Below the pieces are notes generated by a model. That model saw nothing but the letters and a program-made list of their open reading frames with translations, did no database searches and was not told the DNA's origin. Source: Clostridium sp. HBUAS56010 (GTDB lineage: Bacteria > Bacillota > Clostridia > Lachnospirales > Lachnospiraceae). From it: a stretch of DNA of 64,000 nucleotides. The position numbers and the translations under genes were made by a program. The stretch is taken from assembly GCF_007115105.1 (NCBI RefSeq), contig NZ_SULJ01000002.1, positions 244,190 through 308,189 on the forward strand. The letters run 5' to 3'. Numbering within the stretch: position 1 is the stretch's first letter; the number at the start of each line of letters is the position of its first letter. Below, piece after piece: positions 1 through 8,582 of this stretch.

Positions 1-175
1 TTTCTTTGGAACAGGTGCATTTCTCCGTACGGATTACCAAGGGGTGTTTCTCCGGATTTAAAAGACAATCCAAATGATAGGGATCGTAATTAACAGGCTC
101 TGGCGCCGTTGAATCCGAATTCTTATCCAGTACTGTTTTGACCGTACTTTCATACAATTCTTTAAATGTCTGCAT
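1..175 (-). CDS. N-terminal part of an unrecognised Cys-containing protein, cut by the window edge
   Basis: The first 58 codons of a minus-strand gene are present; the rest lies outside the window. The ATG at 173-175 is preceded six bases away by GGGAGGT, a good ribosome binding site, so the start is secure. The peptide is hydrophilic with no signal sequence. It ends in a short Cys-X-Cys stretch (residues about 53-55), which might begin an iron-sulfur or zinc cluster, but one pair of cysteines is not enough to assign a family. It is separated from the upstream C39-like gene by a terminator, and a TATAAT-like box lies near 250, so it is probably its own transcription unit. Function is not assigned. 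Confidence 0.6.
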   Translation of the reverse strand, partial: MQTFKELYESTVKTVLDKNSDSTAPEPVNYDPYHLDCLLNPEKHPLVIRTEKCTCSKE

Positions 176-353
176 AAAATACCTCCCGCATATATACTAT
201 TTTCTCTGTAACGCTGTACTTCGTGTGAACTCAGACTTTGATAGTACAACACCATTATAATACCTTTTTTCCATCCATGCTATACCATAAACAGTCTTCC
301 TTCGATAAAATTCCATGATTTTCTTACCAATTTCCCTGATTGCCCTGCCGCAC

Positions 354-386
354 AAAAATAGCGAAGCAGTTTAAAACCACTTCGCT
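354..386 (-). terminator. Intrinsic terminator after the C39-like peptidase gene
   Basis: On the minus strand AGCGAAG at 380-386 pairs with CTTCGCT at 360-366 around a short loop and is followed by ATTTTTG. It lies about 80 bases past the stop codon of the C39-like gene. Confidence 0.7.
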
Positions 387-464
387 GTAACATCCAACTT
401 ATGAAAGCCGTATCCGTATTCCCTGATTCTGAAAAGCTCCTTTTTTCGTATCCCTCATGACATC

Positions 465-1085
465 TTAAATAAAATATTCAATGGTATCAGACGGTTTCTT
501 CTGGGTATCCCGGTTAAAGATGATAGTTGCTTCCCTGGTATCAACAGGTCCAAGGGCATAGGAACCTTTTCCTGTGCTGTTTACCATCTCCCACGGAACG
601 CTGCGATTCCTGCTGTAAGGCATATCGGTAATCAGCTTCAGCTCCGGCTGCGGAAAGGGCTTTTTCCTGTAATAGGGATCAAAAAGGTAAACCTGCCTGG
701 TATCGGCTCCAGTCAGCAGCACATAATGCCAACACCCATACATCACCCGTGCCACTACGGCTCCCCCCTGCTGCAGGGCATACATAATCCGGCTGTTCTC
801 TCCTATAAATACCTCTTCACCCGTGAGATATTCACTGTGTATGGGAAACTTCTTCATCTTGCCGAACTGATTGAGCCAGTCACTTAGAAACATCATTGCC
901 ATTTTAGATGTTCCGTTTTTACCAAACTCACCCTTTGCATTATAGGAATCGAGACAAAAAAGCATAATATGTTTAATAATATCCGGCGGTACTTCTTCCC
1001 TCTTAAAGAGATAACTCATGGCATTTTGCAATGTAGTGGGACCGCAGTCATATTCCGTCACCTGGTAATTCAGAGGGTTTTTCAT
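465..1085 (-). CDS. C39-family-like cysteine peptidase, stand-alone
   Basis: A 206-residue protein with the papain-like C39 arrangement: Cys14 in EYDCGPTTLQ, His120 in CWHYVLLTG and Asp136 in LFDPYY. C39 domains usually trim double-glycine leader peptides and are fused to ABC exporters. Here there is no transmembrane segment, no signal peptide and no transporter nearby, so the protein probably acts in the cytoplasm on an unknown substrate. It lies 65 bases downstream of a GNAT acetyltransferase gene on the same strand and may be cotranscribed with it; a terminator follows. The catalytic triad is visible in the sequence. The absence of a bacteriocin context makes the role open. Confidence 0.75.
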   Translation of the reverse strand: MKNPLNYQVTEYDCGPTTLQNAMSYLFKREEVPPDIIKHIMLFCLDSYNAKGEFGKNGTSKMAMMFLSDWLNQFGKMKKFPIHSEYLTGEEVFIGENSRIMYALQQGGAVVARVMYGCWHYVLLTGADTRQVYLFDPYYRKKPFPQPELKLITDMPYSRNRSVPWEMVNSTGKGSYALGPVDTREATIIFNRDTQKKPSDTIEYFI

Positions 1086-1150
1086 ATCGCTTTCACTTCC
1101 TTGTCTTTATGTATGGCATCTGGGTTCTTATAAGCATTATTTGTAACATT

Positions 1151-1762
1151 TTAAGATTCTCTTGTCAATGGGTTTTCACTGGTTTCTTTTACGAAATCTT
1201 CATGGGATCTGGAAATATACATAGCTTTCGTAAGACCATACACTGCCAGATCACAAACCCCTTCGTTGTTTTTGCCCGCCTGGACAAGGGTTCCTTCATA
1301 TTGTAGTCCTGCTTTATTCATGACTTTACCTGAGTTGGGATTCTTTGTATCATGTCTCGCTGAAATCCTGTTACACTCTGCCTTTTCAAACAGAAACTGA
1401 ACCACGGCCCGGAGAGCTTCCGTTGTAATCCCCCTATGCCAATAAGACTCTCCGATACAGTAACCGATTTCAACAGCGTCTATGGTTTCATCCATTCCAA
1501 CAACTCCCATACTGCCGATTGCCTCACCGTTCTCTTTGTATTCCAGACACCACTGATAACACTTAGGATCCACATAATTTTTCACCCAGATTTTAAGGAT
1601 CATTTCTGTCTGATCCATAGACTCGTGGGCGGGCCAGGTTACATATTTTGTAACCGCCTCACTACTTGCCCAGTTGTTGTACATATCCTTGGCATCCTCT
1701 TGCTGAAACGGTCTCAAAATCAAACGGTCAGTTTCCAGTACAACGGTTCCTAAATGATTCAT
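1151..1762 (-). CDS. GNAT family N-acetyltransferase, RimJ/RimL type
   Basis: A 203-residue protein beginning with the typical LETDRLILRPF stretch of RimJ/RimL-like acetyltransferases. The later motif YCIGESYWHRGITTEALRAV (about residues 100-120) is the acetyl-CoA binding turn and helix. NRISARHDTKNPNSGKVMNKAGL follows and is the usual C-terminal half of the fold. Such enzymes transfer acetyl groups from acetyl-CoA to protein N-termini or small amines; the acceptor cannot be told from sequence. The tail of about 25 residues past the domain is polar and uninformative. The C39-like gene lies 65 bases downstream on the same strand. Confidence 0.85.
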   Translation of the reverse strand: MNHLGTVVLETDRLILRPFQQEDAKDMYNNWASSEAVTKYVTWPAHESMDQTEMILKIWVKNYVDPKCYQWCLEYKENGEAIGSMGVVGMDETIDAVEIGYCIGESYWHRGITTEALRAVVQFLFEKAECNRISARHDTKNPNSGKVMNKAGLQYEGTLVQAGKNNEGVCDLAVYGLTKAMYISRSHEDFVKETSENPLTRES

Positions 1763-1852
1763 TCTTTCATCCCCCTTTAACTTAACAAAATAATTCCTAT
1801 TCCCTTGGTTAAACCTGGAAGCATCATTTTCGTTATAACAAGCGCCGGATTA

Positions 1853-2761
1853 TTATATTTCAGACACTGCCAGCGTCCATTCTTTTCTAAATTCTTTCAC
1901 TGTCTGATAGCGATCCAGCCGATCGCCTGCAACTGCCTTTACCAATACTTCATATGCCTTATCGTTTAACTCCCAGCGATCCAAACAACAGGGTGAAAAA
2001 CAATTATTTTTATATCTAAGTTTTATTTCCTGCTCCGTAAAACCTCCAAAAAAATGAAAGATTAACGCTCCTAAGGTAAATACATTGGTTCTCTCATCAA
2101 TAGACTCATGAAGAATGTATTCCTCCGGTGCCTTTAACCGTTTGCTCCCCCAATACTGTTCCCCCATATCGTTGAAAGCCGGCTTTTCTCTAAAAAAATC
2201 GATGTCACAAATCATGGTAGCATCCAAATTAAAATCATAGATGATGCTGCCATCATAAAAGTCAACCGCAACATAATTTTTTTCTGCTGTCAATTCCAAA
2301 AAAGAAAATAATGTATCAACCGTACGAAATTTTTTCCAGATTGGCAGTTCTTTAAATTTATTAGATGGAGATTTTATAAGAGGATTATCTTTATAATAAT
2401 CAAAGTTCCAATGATCATACAGGCACTCCCCTTCGGCCCAATCAAAGACAGCTGCATACAATTCTCCAACCGGAAAATGCTCTCTAATTCTAATTAAGTT
2501 TGGGTGATCTAAAATTTCATACAGTTTTACTGCTTCCTTTAGAACCTTCACCGATTCCCCAGGATCAATCTCTGCTTCCATTGTATGAACTCCCGCAACT
2601 TTTATGAAATACCGCTTATCCCTATTCTCAACTCCAAAACCAATGCAGCCTGATCCTGTCTGGTCAAAAACACAGAATACTTTTCCATACTTATGAACCC
2701 ACTGAAAATCATGATACTCCCTCAGTTTAAATTTCACTTCATCAATGGTGATATTTTCCAT
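1853..2761 (-). CDS. Divergent Hanks-type (eukaryote-like) protein kinase
   Basis: The 302-residue protein starts at 2761, where GGAGGAGAT precedes the ATG; an in-frame Met further upstream has no such site. Kinase landmarks can be read in order: Lys54 in YFIKVAG (ATP-binding lysine), Glu76 in the helix C region, Asp167 in AVDFYDGSIIYD where HRD-N would be, Asp186 in CDIDFF in place of DFG, the APEEY motif at about 211, and DERTNVFTLG for subdomain IX. The glycine-rich loop is weak and the His and Arg of HRD are absent, so activity is plausible but uncertain. No transmembrane or PASTA region is present, so it is a soluble, cytosolic enzyme. Its neighbours are acetyltransferases and regulators with no obvious partner. 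Confidence 0.75.
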   Translation of the reverse strand: MENITIDEVKFKLREYHDFQWVHKYGKVFCVFDQTGSGCIGFGVENRDKRYFIKVAGVHTMEAEIDPGESVKVLKEAVKLYEILDHPNLIRIREHFPVGELYAAVFDWAEGECLYDHWNFDYYKDNPLIKSPSNKFKELPIWKKFRTVDTLFSFLELTAEKNYVAVDFYDGSIIYDFNLDATMICDIDFFREKPAFNDMGEQYWGSKRLKAPEEYILHESIDERTNVFTLGALIFHFFGGFTEQEIKLRYKNNCFSPCCLDRWELNDKAYEVLVKAVAGDRLDRYQTVKEFRKEWTLAVSEI

Positions 2762-2979
2762 ATCTCCTCCCCCAATAAATACATCGTTAAGATTACTAAA
2801 CATGTATAGACATCTTTTTAATAAGATAATACATTATACCTCTTGGATTCAATTAATTCTTAATCCAGGGAGGTGCACCTCAATATCCTCCATCACAGGT
2901 CAAAGAATTAAATATTTAATTGTACAATTCAAGCTAACTTTCGCATATTAAACAAAGATACTTTACAACATATTTTTTT

Positions 2980-3855
2980 TTACGTATGCGACAACGTTGG
3001 TATTCTTTGGTGAAACTTCTCAATCGTGCCGGTTAAAATCCCCTTTACAAACAACGTAGTATCCTGCTCCGTAATTTCTTCTAATTTAAAATCCTCTGTT
3101 TCCAACGGTGAAAATCCCAGGATCACTTTTTTAACATCTTTTCCAAAAGCAGAGGCTATTTCATTTATATTGATTTTCTGAGGCGAAAAAATCTGATGTA
3201 AAAACAAGGTTCCTTTCTGAAACTCTGCAATGACATATGCCTTTTGGCTTTCGACCATATACACATTTTCACTCAGAAATCCAGTTGTATAAAACATGAT
3301 AAGTTCCATGTTCTCCTGCATCCATAAGCTGCTTTGAACATTGCTGGATTCCATAAATTTCTCAAAGCGTTTCCAGTCATCCATTCCTTTCATTGACACC
3401 TTTTTTGCAGTCATTCCCGTATCTATATTCATTTCTTTTGACCAACTGTATTCTTTTTCACTTTGATATCCGAATTTTGTGTAAAAATCAAGTACCCGGT
3501 CATTGGCAAAGAGAAAATATCCATCGGCTTTCCCCAGATAGTCGGATTCAACTTCATGAATCAGTTTACGAATCAATCCCTGATTTCTATAGGGTTTACT
3601 TGTCATAACGGTTCCAAGCTGAATATAGTTTCGAACTGCACCGTTGTGCAGAAACCTCATGGGACTTACGGAAACATTGGCAATCACCTGATCTCCGTCT
3701 ACGAAGGAATAAGGAATATATTTATTTTTCCAATATCCATTCTGATACCAGTCTTCAAAATCAATACCAAAAGTTGTCTGTGCCAGACCATTAAAACTTT
3801 TTCTGATTGTATCATTGTCTTGATAAGCTTTTAAAAATTTATAGTTCTTCTCCAT
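2980..3855 (-). CDS. GNAT family N-acetyltransferase, two-domain (Eis-like)
   Basis: A 291-residue protein whose first half has the GNAT acetyl-CoA signature LGTVMTSKPYRNQGLIRKLIHEV (about residues 80-103), followed by YFLFANDRVLDFYTKFGYQ, typical of family members that act on small molecules or surface amines. The C-terminal half of about 130 residues has no motif I recognise; in length and layout the protein resembles Eis-like enzymes. It stands alone: the 218 bases between its stop and the kinase start downstream are empty, and about 300 AT-rich bases separate it from the HTH-methyltransferase gene. The substrate is unknown. Confidence 0.8.
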   Translation of the reverse strand: MEKNYKFLKAYQDNDTIRKSFNGLAQTTFGIDFEDWYQNGYWKNKYIPYSFVDGDQVIANVSVSPMRFLHNGAVRNYIQLGTVMTSKPYRNQGLIRKLIHEVESDYLGKADGYFLFANDRVLDFYTKFGYQSEKEYSWSKEMNIDTGMTAKKVSMKGMDDWKRFEKFMESSNVQSSLWMQENMELIMFYTTGFLSENVYMVESQKAYVIAEFQKGTLFLHQIFSPQKININEIASAFGKDVKKVILGFSPLETEDFKLEEITEQDTTLFVKGILTGTIEKFHQRIPTLSHT

Positions 3856-4151
3856 GCCGCCTTCTCCATTTGTTGTTGATCTATCTATCGTTGTTACATC
3901 AATAACACTCTACAATTTTCTTCAATAAACTGATTTCTTTTTGATTTCTTTTTGATTTGATTTTTCATTATTGTTAAATTATTTAAGCCTGATAAAAATG
4001 TTTTTGTCAATTATAATCATATGTATGACTGCCCTTTATCGTATTATATCAAATAATATAACAAAATCTATCTCAAACTTTTTTATAAAAGTACTTGTGC
4101 AATTACACGGTACAATCATAGGAAAGAAAAATCATAGGATTGAATCAAAAG

Positions 4152-5285
4152 TTAAGTAATAGAAGCTTTTCTTCCAAACGTTATCATTTTCCCAATAAAA
4201 TGCGTATAGGAAACATTCCCACTGTTTTGTTTAAAATAATCCGCAATCACATAATTTTTACGAAGAAAACGATCTGCTTCCTTTCTGCTCATGCCGTGAT
4301 TTATTAAATATTGTATACTTCTTTCCAGTTGAACCTCATCAATTCCATGGTTCCAATCGTTGAACTCCATAAAATCTTCTACTGTCTGGTGATAATCTTC
4401 CATTTCAGGAGAAACAAAGGATACTTTATCATTCATTCGAATTTCAATTTGCTTCATGCCTAATTTTTGCATGATATATGCGGTTCTCATGGCAACAGCA
4501 TAATCACGGCCTTCTCTTTCCAATTCCATTTTCCAGTTTTTATCCAAACCCGTATGATCACATAAATAACTGTAATCCATTCCCTCTACATATAAGCCAT
4601 CACATTCAAACTCTCTGTTGGTGTCTATGCATATAATAAGTGCACCAGCCCTGGCATGATCAAGCATTTTAGAAATAAATGATTCAGAAGACTTAATATG
4701 CCTTAATACGGATTGGCATATGACAATATCATATTTCTGATTAATCGAATATTGATAAAAATCGTTCTTAATAAATTCCCCCTGAATTCCTGAATTTAAA
4801 AACATCTCCTTTCCCTGTTTCATTAATTGATCTGCAAAATCAATTCCGGTATAAGTACTGCCTTTTGGCAGCAAGGGCATCATGAAAAGCCCAAGTGAAC
4901 CGTATCCGCATCCACAGTCCAGAACCCTGACAGGGGCGTGCACCTTCCATACATGATCGATTAAAAATTTCATATAATCGGTATTCCAATGGGATTTTCT
5001 TGTCCTCAGAAGATAGTCAAACCTTTTATCCCAAAATTCCTTTGTATCTGTTTTTCCAGAAAGGTATTCTTCTTCCTTCAATGGTCTTAATCCAAGTAGT
5101 TCATCAACTGTTACATTAAAATACTCAGCTAATTCAGGTAACATTACGATATCAGGCATTGTTACTTTATTTTCCCATTTGCTAATTGTCTGGTATGATA
5201 CACCTAATGCATCTCCCAATTCCTGTTGAGTGATTCTTTTTTTCTTTCTCAGTACGGATATTTTCAAATTCATGTTCTTCATCAT
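4152..5285 (-). CDS. XRE-type HTH regulator fused to a SAM-dependent methyltransferase
   Basis: The 377-residue protein has two parts. Residues 7-66 are a lambda-repressor-like HTH, with RITQQELGDALGVSYQTISKWEN marking the recognition helix. Residues about 85-290 are a class I methyltransferase, with motif I VLDCGCGYGSLG at 121-132, an acidic ribose-binding end in YTGIDFADQ and motif IV-like YDIVICQSVLRHI. The start lies after AAGGGGGTGAG; either of two adjacent ATG codons would serve. Such fusions could couple a methylated small molecule or SAM level to transcription, but that is inference. The gene is monocistronic, between a GNAT gene and a NUDIX gene, with AT-rich flanks of about 200-300 bases. 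Confidence 0.85.
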   Translation of the reverse strand: MMKNMNLKISVLRKKKRITQQELGDALGVSYQTISKWENKVTMPDIVMLPELAEYFNVTVDELLGLRPLKEEEYLSGKTDTKEFWDKRFDYLLRTRKSHWNTDYMKFLIDHVWKVHAPVRVLDCGCGYGSLGLFMMPLLPKGSTYTGIDFADQLMKQGKEMFLNSGIQGEFIKNDFYQYSINQKYDIVICQSVLRHIKSSESFISKMLDHARAGALIICIDTNREFECDGLYVEGMDYSYLCDHTGLDKNWKMELEREGRDYAVAMRTAYIMQKLGMKQIEIRMNDKVSFVSPEMEDYHQTVEDFMEFNDWNHGIDEVQLERSIQYLINHGMSRKEADRFLRKNYVIADYFKQNSGNVSYTHFIGKMITFGRKASIT

Positions 5286-5490
5286 CTCACCCCCTTGCTA
5301 CCATTATACATAACTCCCTACTTTTTGTATTTATCTTATTTGTATCATTCATTCGCCTCTTAAGCAACATGAAAATTTGTAACTATTATTACTACTGCCG
5401 ATTTGTCAAAGTACAAGCCCATTTCCAATAATTTTAAATAAGAAGATTAAATAAATATAAAAACATACTGATTTAGTTTTATAAAAAAAC

Positions 5491-5931
5491 TTACATACAG
5501 CCAGATTTTCTAACGAATTCCAATAATCGAGGCTGTATCAGAGGATACGTCCACTCTGTTGGCAAGTCCTCAGTAATCAATATCTTTTCTATTTCACTAT
5601 GCAGCTCTTTCTCAAAACTATAAATTTCAGCAAAATAAAGCATCCCAAATGTTTCTTGATCATATTTCTCATTGACCCTTGTATTACCCTTTACGGAATA
5701 GACACATAACGGTATTATATTAAAATCAATGGCACCTGTTTCCTCCTGCAGTTCCCTTTCTGCTGTGCGGAAAATGGTCTCCCCAGCTTCCCGATGTCCC
5801 CCCGGTGCCTCATAGGTATTTCGTTCTCTGTGTTTGCAGAACACCCATTTTCCATTGTATCTGCTTATAATCACCGCAAATCGGAGTTTATGATCCTCTG
5901 CCTCTTCATAAAACTTAACTTCTGTACTCAC
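5491..5931 (-). CDS. NUDIX hydrolase
   Basis: The 146-residue protein contains a full Nudix box, GGHREAGET followed by AERELQEETGA at about residues 44-67, which binds divalent metal and hydrolyses nucleoside diphosphates linked to another moiety. The start is GTG with AAGGAGA ten bases upstream; this GTG overlaps the stop of a 29-codon open stretch that begins just after tyrS. The gene lies 95 bases downstream of tyrS without a visible terminator, so read-through from the T-box-controlled tyrS transcript is possible. The exact substrate cannot be read from the sequence. Confidence 0.85.
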   Translation of the reverse strand: MSTEVKFYEEAEDHKLRFAVIISRYNGKWVFCKHRERNTYEAPGGHREAGETIFRTAERELQEETGAIDFNIIPLCVYSVKGNTRVNEKYDQETFGMLYFAEIYSFEKELHSEIEKILITEDLPTEWTYPLIQPRLLEFVRKSGCM

Positions 5932-6026
5932 TTCCGTTTTTCTCCTTCCTTCATGGTTTTCATCTCAGCCTCAAGCGATCCCAGATAATCAATTCCCCGA
6001 ACTATTTTCTGTATCACTTACATTTC

Positions 6027-7238
6027 TTATTTATTAATTCTTACAAACACCTTTTTCCCTATTTTCAGAACATCAAGATTAAACAACACTGTATTTAGTT
6101 CCTCTTCTCCAATCTTCTCTCCATTAAGTCTGACTCCCCCTTGCTTCATAAGACGTAAAAATTCACTTCTGCTTTTTACCAGTCCCATGGCAGCTAATTG
6201 AGGGATGGTGTCATTCACCGTCTCTTTTCCGATTGCCAAAAGCAAAACAGGAATGTCATCTGGAACCGTCTTTTTGCTAAAAGCGGCTTCATAGTAAGAA
6301 ACTGCCTTCTGCAGTTCTTCATCCGAGTGGTATAGTCCAGTAATAATTTGTGCCAACCGGAATTTGATATCCCTGGGGTTAATTCCTGCAAGAAGCTCTG
6401 ATTGGATGGCTTTCACTTTGTCTGGATGCTCATCCGTTGCCAGTTCAAAATATCTGATGATCAGGTGATCCGGCACTTCCATAACCTTTTTAAACATTAT
6501 TTCTGCCGGTTCACTGATTCCGATATGGTTTTGAAGGCTTTTGCTCATCTTCTCCACTCCATCAAGCCCTTCCAGAATGGGCATAAATAAAGCTGCCTGC
6601 GGCTCCTGGCCCCTGGCTTTTTGAAGGGTTCTTCCCATAAGAATATTAAAAACCTGATCCGTTCCCCCAAGCTCAATATCCGCATGCAATTCTACTGAAT
6701 CATAAGCCTGCATCAGCGGATAAAAAAACTCATGAATTCCAATGGGAACCTCATTCTGAAAACGTTTTTCAAACTCATCCCGCTCCAGCATTCTTGCAAC
6801 CGTGGTAGAAGCCGCCAGACTGATCACCTCTTCAAAATTAAGCTTTGAAAGCCATTCACTGTTAAACCTCACCTTGGTCCGCTCCCGATCCAGAATTTTA
6901 AAAATCTGTTCCTGGTAGGTATGTGCATTTTGTTTCACCTGTTCCTCAGTCAATGCCTTTCTTCCTTTTGACTTTCCTGTGGGATCTCCAATCTTTCCCG
7001 TAAAATCTCCGATTACAATAACCGCCTCATGTCCAAGTTCCTGCATTTGCCTGATCTTCCTCAAAACAACGGCATGCCCAAGATGAATATCTGGTGCAGA
7101 TGGATCAAGCCCCAGCTTGATGATAAGAGGCTTGTTCTGATTGTAAGACCGCTCCAGTTTTGCAAACAGCTCTTCCTCGCTGACGCAGTGATTGACTCCT
7201 TTGCAGATAATCTTTATTTGCTCCTTTGGTGTTAACAT
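6027..7238 (-). CDS. tyrS: Tyrosyl-tRNA synthetase
   Basis: This 403-residue class I synthetase attaches tyrosine to tRNA-Tyr in the cytoplasm. HLGH (residues 52-55) is the HIGH signature and KMSKS (229-233) the second ATP-binding motif. Tyrosine-site residues lie around LGLDPSAPD and QAYDS. Residues about 340-403 form an S4 RNA-binding domain. The motif set IGDFTGKIGDPTGKSKGR and overall length fit the TyrZ-like branch, which many Firmicutes carry instead of or beside the longer TyrS. The gene is preceded by a complete T-box leader with a UAC specifier, so it is induced when tRNA-Tyr is uncharged. Confidence 0.97.
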   Translation of the reverse strand: MLTPKEQIKIICKGVNHCVSEEELFAKLERSYNQNKPLIIKLGLDPSAPDIHLGHAVVLRKIRQMQELGHEAVIVIGDFTGKIGDPTGKSKGRKALTEEQVKQNAHTYQEQIFKILDRERTKVRFNSEWLSKLNFEEVISLAASTTVARMLERDEFEKRFQNEVPIGIHEFFYPLMQAYDSVELHADIELGGTDQVFNILMGRTLQKARGQEPQAALFMPILEGLDGVEKMSKSLQNHIGISEPAEIMFKKVMEVPDHLIIRYFELATDEHPDKVKAIQSELLAGINPRDIKFRLAQIITGLYHSDEELQKAVSYYEAAFSKKTVPDDIPVLLLAIGKETVNDTIPQLAAMGLVKSRSEFLRLMKQGGVRLNGEKIGEEELNTVLFNLDVLKIGKKVFVRINK

Positions 7239-7334
7239 CCTTCAACATCTCCTGTTCGTATATTTATAAATATTTGCAGAATCTATAAGAAATACAGAAA
7301 ACAAAGAGTCGAGGCGTTTCTATCTTCCTGTAAA

Positions 7335-7660
7335 ATAAAAAACTCCCGTCCTGATGTTTCCAAAAGGACGAGAGTTGATCTCGTGTTACCACCTTAAGTT
7401 CATAGACAGCTCACACTGTCTACCTTATCGGGTACGGCATTGGCGATACCCTTGCACTTGATCACGGTGTGCTTTCCGTCGCAGCCTACTCCTTTCCAGT
7501 TTTGGTGCGCAGCTCCAAGACGTATTCACATCTCCTATCCATGAGCCTCTCATCAACCGGCATCTTTCTGTCTGGAATCGAAAATGCTACTCTTTCTTTT
7601 CATAGCCTTTTCTTATACTCCGGATTGCATCGCAATCCTTTGTAGTGCAAATATTTAATT
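7335..7660 (-). promoter_or_regulatory. T-box leader with tyrosine specifier, controlling tyrS
   Basis: On the minus strand the leader contains an AGAGTAG motif near 7590, a specifier loop GAATACG with the UAC codon at 7522-7524, the conserved T-box GGTGGTAACACG at 7380-7395 that pairs with the tRNA acceptor end, and then a strong terminator. The terminator stem is AACTCTCGTCC with GGACGGGAGTT at 7341-7376, followed by a T run. A perfect 7-base-pair hairpin lies at 7622-7638 near the 5' end. The base after UGG is U, matching the A discriminator of tRNA-Tyr. Uncharged tRNA-Tyr should favour the antiterminator and allow tyrS transcription. Confidence 0.95.
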
Positions 7661-7667
7661 ATGTGGT

Positions 7668-7696
7668 ATGTTATCACATTATGGCTTAAACGTCAA
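7668..7696 (-). promoter_or_regulatory. Promoter of the tyrS T-box transcript
   Basis: TTGACG at 7691-7696 and TAACAT at 7668-7673 on the minus strand are separated by exactly 17 bases. Transcription would start near 7660, just before the T-box leader. Confidence 0.7.
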
Positions 7697-7744
7697 TATA
7701 AAATTACTATTCTCCTGACATTGCCTGCGCCAAATTCTCCCATA

Positions 7745-8305
7745 TTATTTTATAATCGTAACAATGCCTTCTTTTCTGGGCGCTGCCTTTGGAGCTTCCT
7801 TGCTGTTATACCCAAGTGCTGCAGTTCCACACAAATCATAATCTTTTGGAATCCCCAACTCAGTAAGCAAACTTCTTACTTCCGGATCATTGCAGGTTAT
7901 GGCTAATATCTGAATCCAGCATGAACCAATATTCAATGAATGAGCCGCCAAAAACATATTTTGAAGTGCTGCCGCACAATCCTCCATTCCTGTCTGTGCA
8001 TTTCTATCATAAGCAGTAAGAACTATAGTAGGAGCATTATAAAAAGGATTAAATGCAGGATTGTCGGCCATCTTTTTCAGTTGTTCAATCTCAGACTTCT
8101 TCAATGCTTCCTTAACGGTCAGGACAAGTTTGTCAATGACTTCTTTGTTCTGTATTGCGGTAAAATGCCAACACTGTTTTCCCATTCCGCTGGGAGCAAA
8201 CTTTGCCGCTTCCAGTATTGCATTTAAATCTTCACCAGAAATCTGTTTTTCCTGATAGGTTCTTACACTTCTTCTTGTCAAAATATTTTGGATCACTTCA
8301 TTCAT
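7745..8305 (-). CDS. Nitroreductase family flavoprotein
   Basis: The 186-residue protein opens with the family signature ILTRRSVRTYQEKQIS, whose Arg residues contact FMN phosphate, and has AAKFAPSGMGKQCWHF a little later. DCAAALQNMFLAAHSLNIGSCWI (about residues 106-128) is the dimer-interface helix, and AALGYNSKEAPKAAPRK near the C-terminus is the usual family end. Members are homodimeric FMN enzymes that reduce nitroaromatics, quinones or flavins with NAD(P)H. The true substrate is unknown. The gene lies upstream of the tyrS promoter with its own AT-rich upstream region of about 280 bases in which I see no clear element. Confidence 0.9.
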   Translation of the reverse strand: MNEVIQNILTRRSVRTYQEKQISGEDLNAILEAAKFAPSGMGKQCWHFTAIQNKEVIDKLVLTVKEALKKSEIEQLKKMADNPAFNPFYNAPTIVLTAYDRNAQTGMEDCAAALQNMFLAAHSLNIGSCWIQILAITCNDPEVRSLLTELGIPKDYDLCGTAALGYNSKEAPKAAPRKEGIVTIIK

Positions 8306-8582
8306 TCTTTTTTCTCCTTATTAATGATTATTTTAAACGTAATTGAGTCTCAAATCTGCATATGCTCTTTTTCATAAATTTATCTTATCCTTTTTAAAAA
8401 AACACTATTTACGATTCAAACATAAGAACTATTATATTCCTTTATTTCAATAGAGTCCAATTATATTTTTATAAACTAAATTTAAAATAATTATTAAATT
8501 TTGGAATGAACGTGATTTTGTCTATCAGAAAAACCCATACTTTTATAGAACAGATATCATATTTCTTATCAAAACTTGTCCT

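Noticed and set aside
3971-4159. 62-residue plus-strand open frame in the AT-rich gap before the HTH-methyltransferase gene
   Set aside because: It has no ribosome binding site or coding bias and lies in low-complexity AT-rich sequence.
5934-6020. 29-codon open stretch between tyrS and the NUDIX gene, starting with GTG
   Set aside because: No ribosome binding site and no recognisable sequence. It overlaps the NUDIX start and may only be leader; I do not list it as a gene.
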